Assembly (NCBI GenBank): GCA_963693365.1
Contig: CAVNZM010000039.1
Coordinates: 1-39,966 of the forward strand
Direction: 5' to 3'
DNA length: 39,966 bases
From: Amoebidium appalachense
Taxonomy: Eukaryota; Ichthyosporea
The notes under the pieces are model-generated. The model was not told the DNA's origin. It was given only the letters and a program-made list of their open reading frames with translations, and did not search any database. Positions 34,526-39,966 of the stretch are shown here, piece by piece. The position numbers and the translations under genes are program-made. Each line of letters opens with the position of its first letter. Within the stretch, counting starts at the first letter, position 1.

Positions 34526-34627
34526 CATGACCACGGGTCATGAAAGGAGCTAGGCTAGTGGCATGGTCATGCAAGGTTACAAGAACCTTGGCCTATACCG
34601 GCAAAGGCCCGTGGTTGCCCATGGGCA
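34526..34627. repeat. Cluster of perfect palindromes and hairpins
   Basis: Within 102 bp: CATGACC-acg-GGTCATG (34526-34542, 7-bp stem), CAAGGTT-acaag-AACCTTG (34572-34590, 7-bp stem) and TGCCCATGGGCA (34616-34627, 12-bp perfect palindrome), plus CTAGGCTAG near 34551. The region is non-coding and lies between two minus-strand frames. It could be a structured RNA element, a transcription-termination region or a replication-origin-like site. Confidence 0.6.
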
Positions 34628-34729
34628 GCAGTGCCATTCGACTAGTTTCGCAGTCTCCTGTGTGCCATGCAAAGTACTAGTGTCGACATAGTATCGTCGT
34701 GTAATACCATCGAGCCCAAGTGTACAGTT

Positions 34730-35707
34730 TCACATGACCACTGATTCGATGTATCCTCGGGTGGGTGCGGTGTCGCTTGCAGGGCAGCCATGTGTGAGTT
34801 GCGTTTGTGTTGTGGATTGTGCGTACGGATCGAGCTTGCGTTCGTGGCCGACAAAGAAGTTGGTCGTGAGAGTCGCGATTGCTCGGCTTGACGCGAGTGT
34901 CACTTGATATGCCTTGAGGGATGCACACGCAAATGCTTGGTCGTCGAAGAAAGACTCGCATCTCGCCAGTGTTTTTGAGATTGTTGTCGAGCCGGATTTG
35001 ACGGCCGTGATCGTTCCACAGTCGTATAGTGGAAACGCAATATACGTGCCTTCAAAGGCACCCTTGACGGTCCAACAAGGACTCTGTTTGTCTCCGGAGA
35101 AGTGGATCAGTCCTGAAGATATTGCCCCGTGAACTGTCCCGTCGTATGTCATCCACGGAGACGATCCGTGTGTGAATACGCGGCCGCCGTGTACATCCAG
35201 AAATGCGATTCTATGGATGTTTGGGTCCCTCGGTGTGGCTATTTTCTGTTGGGGTTCGTTATTTTCCTGGTAGAGTCTTTTGTAATTGGCGAGTTCGTTG
35301 TGAAGCCTAATGTTATCATTTTCCGTCTCTTGTAATGAATTTATAAGCCTGTTCTGATTATTTAAGAGCTTGATGGCCTGGCTCATTTGTGACGTGATAT
35401 TTTCCAATCCCTTCTCGAGTTGGTCGTCTTTGGTTTTTTCTGTTGTGTCTGGTTGCAAATGAGCAGCCATCGTCGTGAAATGATTCAAAAGTTTGAGTGT
35501 GTGTGTGGAGGTTCTGTTAAACATGTTTATTATATTTTTAATGTCGTCTATTTTGGTTGGATCGTCGACGTCAGTACCACACCCAACTGTTCCCGATCCA
35601 GCGGTGTCGCCTTCTTTTGATATTTTCGATAACAATTCGACGATGTCATCGTGTGTGGCGGTCAGTGAATTCCGAATTCCGCTTAGAATTTCTTTGTCGG
35701 TTGACAT
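34730..35707 (-). CDS. Uncharacterised 325-residue coiled-coil protein
   Basis: Complete frame, ATG at 35707, no intron. Residues 1-75 are polar and acidic. Residues ~85-175 form a predicted coiled coil (LNHFTTM, NITSQMSQAIKLLNNQNRL, NDNIRLHNELANYKRLYQEN). A globular domain follows from ~185 (HRIAFLDVHGGRVFTHG, GLIHFSGDKQSPCWTVKGAF, YIAFPLYDCGTITAV), beta-rich with Cys. A fibre- or receptor-like layout (stalk plus head) is one reading, but no family is recognised. It is divergent from the gene at 37167 across the tandem-repeat array. Confidence 0.7.
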   Translation of the reverse strand: MSTDKEILSGIRNSLTATHDDIVELLSKISKEGDTAGSGTVGCGTDVDDPTKIDDIKNIINMFNRTSTHTLKLLNHFTTMAAHLQPDTTEKTKDDQLEKGLENITSQMSQAIKLLNNQNRLINSLQETENDNIRLHNELANYKRLYQENNEPQQKIATPRDPNIHRIAFLDVHGGRVFTHGSSPWMTYDGTVHGAISSGLIHFSGDKQSPCWTVKGAFEGTYIAFPLYDCGTITAVKSGSTTISKTLARCESFFDDQAFACASLKAYQVTLASSRAIATLTTNFFVGHERKLDPYAQSTTQTQLTHGCPASDTAPTRGYIESVVM

Positions 35708-35805
35708 TTCTGTTTATCATTGTTGTGAAAATATCGGCACCGCCCGAGCGACAAATTGTTGGTCTCGTAACGGACACGCCAGTTGGCGAGTCGGACGGCG
35801 GGTTT

Positions 35806-37040
35806 GGGGTGGCGACCAATGGGAACGCGATGTTGGGGCGTGGTCGTGCGGTCAAGAGTTGGTTGGTGTGACGACCAATGGGAACGCGATGTTGGGGCGT
35901 GGTCGTGCGGTCAAGAGTTGGTTGGTGTGACGACCAATGGGAACGCGATGTTGGGGCGTGGTCGTGCGGTCAAGAGTTGGTTCTGCGCGGTCGTGCGGTC
36001 AAGAGTAGAAGCGTCATCGTGCGGTTAAGAGCAGAAGCGTCATCGAAGATCCTATCGTGTGGGACGGACATTCTGATTGGTGTGGCGACCAATCGGAACG
36101 CGCGGTTGGGGCGTGGTCCTGCGGTCAAGAGTAGAAGTGTCATCGAAGATCCTCTCGTGTGGAACGGGCATTCTGATTGGTGGGACGGAAGCAAGGGTTT
36201 GGTGTGGCGACCAATCGGAACGCGCGGTTGGGGCGTGGTCGTGGTCCCAGGACTGCGGTCAAGAGTAGAAGTGTCATCGAAGATCCTCTCGTGTGGAACG
36301 GGCATTCTGATTGGTGGGACGGAAGCAAGGGTTTGGTGTGGCGACCAATCGGAACGCGCGGTTGGGGCGTGGTCGTGGTCCCAGGACTGCGGTCAAGAGT
36401 AGAAGTGTCATCGAAGATCCTCTCGTGTGGAACGGGCATTCTGATTGGTGGGACGGAAGCAAGGGTTTGGTGTGGCGACCAATCGGAACGCGCGGTTGGG
36501 GCGTGGTCGTGGTCCCAGGACTGCGGTCAAGAGTAGAAGTGTCATCGAAGATCCTCTCGTGTGGAACGGGCATTCTGATTGGTGGGACGGAAGCAAGGGT
36601 TTGGTGTGGCGACCAATCGGAACGCGCGGTTGGGGCGTGGTCGTGGTCCCAGGACTGCGGTCAAGAGTAGAAGTGTCATCGAAGATCCTCTCGTGTGGAA
36701 CGGGCATTCTGATTGGTGGGACGGAAGCAAGGGTTTGGTATGGCGACCAATCGGAACGCGCGGTTGGGGCGTGGTCGTGCGGTCAAGAGTAGAAGTGTCA
36801 ACGAAGATCCTCTCGTGTGGAACGGGCATTCTGATTGGTGGGACGGAAGCAAGGGTTTGGTATGGCGACCAATCGGAACGCGCGGTTGGGGCGTGGTCGT
36901 GCGGTCAAGAGTAGAAGTGTCAACGAAGATCCTATCGTGTGGAACGAGCATTCTGATTGGTGGGACGGAAGCAAGGGTTTGATGTGGCGACCAATCGGAA
37001 CGCGCGGTTGGGGCGTGGTCGTTGTCCCGGGACTGTGGTC
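35806..37040. repeat. Tandem-repeat array with CCAAT boxes
   Basis: Two repeat types. First, three copies of a 59-bp unit (GACCAATGGGAACGCGATG..., starting at 35814, 35873 and 35932). Then, after a short transition, about seven copies of a 134-bp unit containing TCTGATTGGTGGGACGGAAG (starting near 36173, 36307, 36441, 36575, 36709, 36831 and 36953; the last spacings are 122 bp because GTCCCAGGACT is missing). Each unit carries CCAAT in both orientations (GACCAATCGG and TGATTGGTGG) and GGGGCGTGG GC-box-like motifs. The array fills the space between two divergent genes and looks like a bidirectional enhancer. Confidence 0.92.
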
Positions 37041-37070
37041 ATGAGTAGAAGCATGTCGTGTGTCTCCTGG

Positions 37071-37078
37071 CTATAAGA
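37071..37078 (+). promoter_or_regulatory. TATA-like box of the 432-residue gene
   Basis: CTATAAGA lies 96 bp before the ATG at 37167 and directly follows the enhancer-like array. A start about 30 bp downstream would give a leader of roughly 65 nt that is pyrimidine-rich near its end. Confidence 0.55.
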
Positions 37079-37166
37079 ACCGTTGTGTGTGTGTCGGTAT
37101 GCTCATTCTGCAGTCGCAGCCTTCTTTTCGCATCTACTCTAAGCTCTCAACGAGGCTCTTTTCAAC

Positions 37167-38465
37167 ATGTCTGACCTTAGCTCTCGAGACTACGACTTGG
37201 GGGTTGATCACACTGCAATCGAGGCGGCCCTTGCCATTCCTAGGAATGTCAAAAACCTCGTGCGCGTTGCTGGGTTCGGGTGTGTTGTCCGTGATCTGAT
37301 GGTAACTTTTGCCGACCACACCCAAGACGAGGGGCTCAAGAAAATTGTTTCTGCCATCAAGTGTATGTTACCTGAAGGGATGCAGCATTACCCGAGGGGT
37401 TTCACTTTACAAGACGAAGAGAGTCTGACGGCCGCCATCATATCTTACTGTGAGAGTAGCAACCGCAACGCCACAATCGCTCGGAATGCCGAGTCGCGTG
37501 CACGTGTCGGTGATCTTGCCCAGTCTACACCCGTGGCCCAACCTCAAGATGTCGCCCCGATCGCCCCACGTCAAGATGCCACCCCAATTGCCCCGCATCA
37601 AGATGTCGGCCAGCCACGGGACATCGAGATGGCTGAGCAAGACCCAGATGATACTAAGATGGGCGATCATGATTCGGAAAGCAGCTCCAGCAAAGGGCCT
37701 GATACCAGATCGTCGTCATCTTCATCTTCATTTGATGACGATGACAACGATGACAAGGGGGGTGACGATGACAACGACGACAAGGGGGATGATTACGATG
37801 AAAAGGGGACTATCAGTCTCGGAGAGTTCTACGGTCTTGTGCTTAAGAATAATTGTGAGCTCCAGGACAAAGGGGGTATCGGTGTGTCGGTCTCGCGGTT
37901 TGATATGTTCGATAAACTGGGCAATCCGATCTTTGTCGAGTCACGTGTGCCCCTCCCGAGTTTCGACGAGCCCCGCCATCGAATCCCCGAGCCCCCACCC
38001 GCTCCGATCGAGATTCTCTCTGACGATGACACCACTCAAGATCGTCCGCCTGTCGCCCAGCCCATCTTCTCGAGTGGGATCAGTAAGACCGTTCACCGCA
38101 AGTTGGTGATTCCATCGAAGGGCAAGAGCCCCCCCGGGACTGCCGAGGCACTTCGGAAGATTGCGAATGCCGGTGTTCAAAAGCCCCCCAAGCCCCAGAA
38201 GCCCCAGAAGCCCCAGAAGCCCCAGAAGCCCCAGAAGCCCAAGAAGTCTAAGTCGGCTCCGGCGCCCCGATCGCCCGCACCCAATGATATTGCCGAGTGT
38301 GATAACCCAGAGAGTAGAAAACGTGCATTTTCTGAATATATGAATACTTGCAAGAATATTTGTAAACTGGCAAAGATTAATATATTGACAGAGGAGCAGG
38401 CTAGACAGGCTAAAATTGCGGCCTGGCAGAAGAAAGCCGAAGACGAGTTAAAGCCTGATGAATAG
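37167..38465 (+). CDS. Uncharacterised 432-residue protein with acidic and Pro-Gln-Lys repeats
   Basis: Complete frame, no intron, clear ATG (TCAACATGTCTG). Residues 1-120 look globular (VKNLVRVAGFGCVVRDLMVTF, IVSAIKCMLPEGM). Residues ~125-155 have imperfect repeats of Pro-x-Ala/Pro-x-x-Asp; ~171-212 is a Ser run followed by a very acidic Asp/Lys tract; ~213-260 is a second globular patch (LGEFYGLVLKNNCELQ). Around 339-356 lie repeated Lys-Pro-Gln triplets, encoded by a 9-bp (AGCCCCAGA) tandem repeat, then a basic helical C-terminus (RKRAFSEYMNTCKNICKLAK). The composition suggests a nucleic-acid- or chromatin-associated protein; function unknown. Confidence 0.75.
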   Translation: MSDLSSRDYDLGVDHTAIEAALAIPRNVKNLVRVAGFGCVVRDLMVTFADHTQDEGLKKIVSAIKCMLPEGMQHYPRGFTLQDEESLTAAIISYCESSNRNATIARNAESRARVGDLAQSTPVAQPQDVAPIAPRQDATPIAPHQDVGQPRDIEMAEQDPDDTKMGDHDSESSSSKGPDTRSSSSSSSFDDDDNDDKGGDDDNDDKGDDYDEKGTISLGEFYGLVLKNNCELQDKGGIGVSVSRFDMFDKLGNPIFVESRVPLPSFDEPRHRIPEPPPAPIEILSDDDTTQDRPPVAQPIFSSGISKTVHRKLVIPSKGKSPPGTAEALRKIANAGVQKPPKPQKPQKPQKPQKPQKPKKSKSAPAPRSPAPNDIAECDNPESRKRAFSEYMNTCKNICKLAKINILTEEQARQAKIAAWQKKAEDELKPDE

Positions 38466-38802
38466 TTTTTGTGTTGCTTAACGATGGTATTACTCGATGT
38501 AAATATTATCATTATTACCCAAATGTAAATCTTATCGTTAGTATCAATGTGTGTTTTTAGTCTTACCTGTAGATCTATGTGTTCTTTAGTCTTACCTGTA
38601 GATCTATCCGTATCACGATGTGTCGATGTATGTGTTCTTTAGTCTTAACAATAGATTCGGATTCTGTCAGTATGCGTATGTGTTTCTGTGCTTGTTTCTT
38701 ATATCGACTTGGTTTAATATATATATATATGTGTGTGTAAATAGTTCCGTTGTGTTGTTACTCGATACGTTTGGCGTTTTATTTATTTTTAAATAAAGAA
38801 GC
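38466..38802. other. AT-rich downstream region with a short direct repeat
   Basis: 337 bp. TTAGTCTTACCTGTAGATCTAT occurs twice (about 38557 and 38590), and TGTGTTCTTTAGTCTTA is repeated again near 38632. An (AT)n of about 12 bases lies near 38720, and AATAAA at about 38791. No gene seen. Confidence 0.6.
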
Positions 38803-39062
38803 ACCCCCCCCCCCCCCCCCCCCCCCCCGGGCCCGCGAGGCCTGCGAGGCTCACGTGCACGCCTGCCCCCCCCTGCCTCGCCTGCCCCCCCCCTGCCTCG
38901 CCTGCCCCCCTGCCTCGCCCTGCCCCCCCCCCCCCCTGCCTCACGTGCACGCCTGCCTCGCCTGCCCCCCCCCTGCCTCGCCTGCCCCCCCCCCCCCTGC
39001 CTCACGTGCACGCCTGCCTCACGTGCACGCCTGCCCCCTGCCCCTGCCCCTGCCCCTGCCGT
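38803..39062. repeat. C tract and CCTGCC-type minisatellite
   Basis: A C tract (about 38804-38828) followed by irregular repeats of GCCTGCCTCGCCTGCCCCC and CACGTGCACGCCTGCC. It is the only long C homopolymer in the right-hand block. Confidence 0.85.
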
Positions 39063-39400
39063 TAGACTCAGACTTTTCTCTCCCTCTCTCTCGTGTAGAC
39101 TCAGACTTTTCTCTCCCTCTCTCTCGTGTAGACTCAGACTTTTCTCTCCCTCTCTCTCGTGTAGACTCAGACTTTTCTCTCCCTCTCTCTCGTGTAGACT
39201 CAGACTTTTCTCTCCCTCTCTCTCGTGTAGACTTAGACTTTTCTCTCCCTCTCTCTCGTGTAGACTTAGACTTTTCTCTCCCTCTCTCTCGTGTAGACTT
39301 AGACTTTTCTCTCCCTCTCTCTCGTGTAGACTTAGACTTTTCTCTCCCTCTCTCTCGTGTAGACTTAGACTTTTCTCTCTCTCTCTCTCTCTCTCTCCAC
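39063..39400. repeat. 33-bp minisatellite, about ten copies
   Basis: Unit GACTCAGACTTTTCTCTCCC plus TCTCTCTCGTGTA. The first five copies have GACTCAGAC and the later ones GACTTAGAC, so one base change was spread by tandem copying. The block ends in (TC)n. The unit length is a multiple of three, which keeps long frames open on both strands. Confidence 0.93.
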
Positions 39401-39439
39401 CGGCGGGGCTGGGCGTGGCTGGGCGGGGCGGCGAGGCCT

Positions 39440-39540
39440 GGCAGCCCCGTGTGCCTCGTGTGCCTCGTGTGCCTCGTGTGCCTCGTGTGCCTCGTGTGCC
39501 TCGTGTGCCTCGTGTGCCTCGTGTGCCTCGTGTGCCTGGC
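39440..39540. repeat. 9-bp (GTGTGCCTC)n minisatellite
   Basis: About ten uninterrupted copies of CCTCGTGTG. Like the 33-bp block it preserves frame and gives a spurious Cys-Leu-Val repeat. Confidence 0.92.
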
Positions 39541-39680
39541 ATGGCCCCGTTCCCCGTTCCCCGTTCTTTGTTGTCATTGGCCACTTACCCACTTAGAAGT
39601 GGGAAATGCGGCATTGTTTGTTTATCTCTCTTTTTTTTACTTCTTTGATTTTAAGTGGGAAAAGTGGGAAGTGGGAAATG

Positions 39681-39787
39681 GGATCGGGAGGTGGTTTGGT
39701 GATGGATCTCAGTCACCTGGTCACGTGACCACTTCAATCGGATCGGGAGGTTGGTGATGGATCTCAAAGTTACCAGGTCACGTGACT
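39681..39787. repeat. Direct duplication carrying GGTCACGTGACC
   Basis: A ~49-bp sequence beginning GGATCGGGAGGT and ending in the palindrome GGTCACGTGACC (39681-39730) is repeated at 39740-39787 with small changes (the second ends GGTCACGTGACT). CACGTG is the canonical E-box/G-box core. Short AAGTGGGAAA repeats lie just upstream (39594-39680). Confidence 0.85.
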
Positions 39788-39966
39788 AGTCCAATGTAGA
39801 CCACAACAATCCACGTTATTGGGAATTCGAATCGCATACCTAATTTTTATTCGATCGCGAATCTGATTGGCTAATTCTAGGTGCGGTATCCGTCTTATTG
39901 GGATTGAATTCCATCTTAAAATCCTTGTTCCCTCCTACCCACAAAAGGAAAGTGATCGTGCTATTA
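39788..39966. other. Right edge of the window, no gene seen
   Basis: Ordinary A/T-rich sequence with two inverted CCAAT boxes (near 39866 and 39898) and a TTCGAATCG stretch. It may be the promoter side of a gene outside the window. Confidence 0.4.

Noticed and set aside
38820-39062. tRNA or rRNA genes in the GC-rich tail
   Set aside because: No cloverleaf, A/B-box order or rRNA-like segment could be made out anywhere in the window; this part is a CCTGCC repeat.
38667-39757. 335-codon plus-strand and 305-codon minus-strand frames across the right-hand minisatellites
   Set aside because: Both exist because the 33-bp and 9-bp units are multiples of three. No convincing start region and no non-repeat domain.

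Overview
This is eukaryotic nuclear DNA. Two long genes are split by GT-AG introns whose phases agree at every modelled junction, there is a tyrosine-recombinase retrotransposon, and the introns are packed with homopolymer C/G tracts and (TG)n, (GA)n and (GAAA)n microsatellites. The host cannot be named from sequence alone. The gene families and intron style would fit a protist or alga, but an animal is not excluded.

Layout. (1) 198-5646: a complete Ngaro-type retrotransposon with split direct repeats (A1-ORFs-B1-A2-B2), encoding a Gag-like zinc-finger protein, RT-RNase H and a tyrosine recombinase. Both repeat pairs look identical, so it inserted recently. (2) 6224-20305, minus strand: a 15-exon gene for a protein of about 1373 residues, with a ParB/sulfiredoxin-like domain followed by a beta-order DNA amino-methyltransferase domain. 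(3) 20432-21756: a divergent promoter region. (4) 21757-31133, plus strand: an 8-exon gene for a protein of about 1073 residues from the transposase-like family with the signature DxMDQ / LDNxxxN / GHTHEDID (I believe the family now called DUF7869). (5) 31337-38465: six compact intronless ORFs on both strands, several with TATA-like boxes, around a 1.2-kb CCAAT-bearing tandem-repeat array. No hallmark gene is recognised; the organisation is virus-like. (6) 38466-39966: minisatellites and a duplicated CACGTG palindrome.

The most interesting object is the pair in (2)-(4). The two genes diverge from one promoter, and each carries in its LAST intron an array of 18-bp palindromes of the type TCCTAGTTGNNACTAGGA (6999-7203 and 29227-29345). 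Both arrays contain the same 20-bp palindrome centred on TGACGTCA. A further 18-bp copy and an 8-bp-stem hairpin of the same motif lie in the shared promoter. I infer a roughly 25-kb mobile or selfish unit that encodes a ParB-DNA methyltransferase together with a transposase-like protein, with the palindromes as recognition sites. Its ends are not defined.

Many introns begin with a C homopolymer within a few bases of the 5' splice site. Most long open frames across the introns and the right-hand minisatellites are translations of simple repeats and are not genes.
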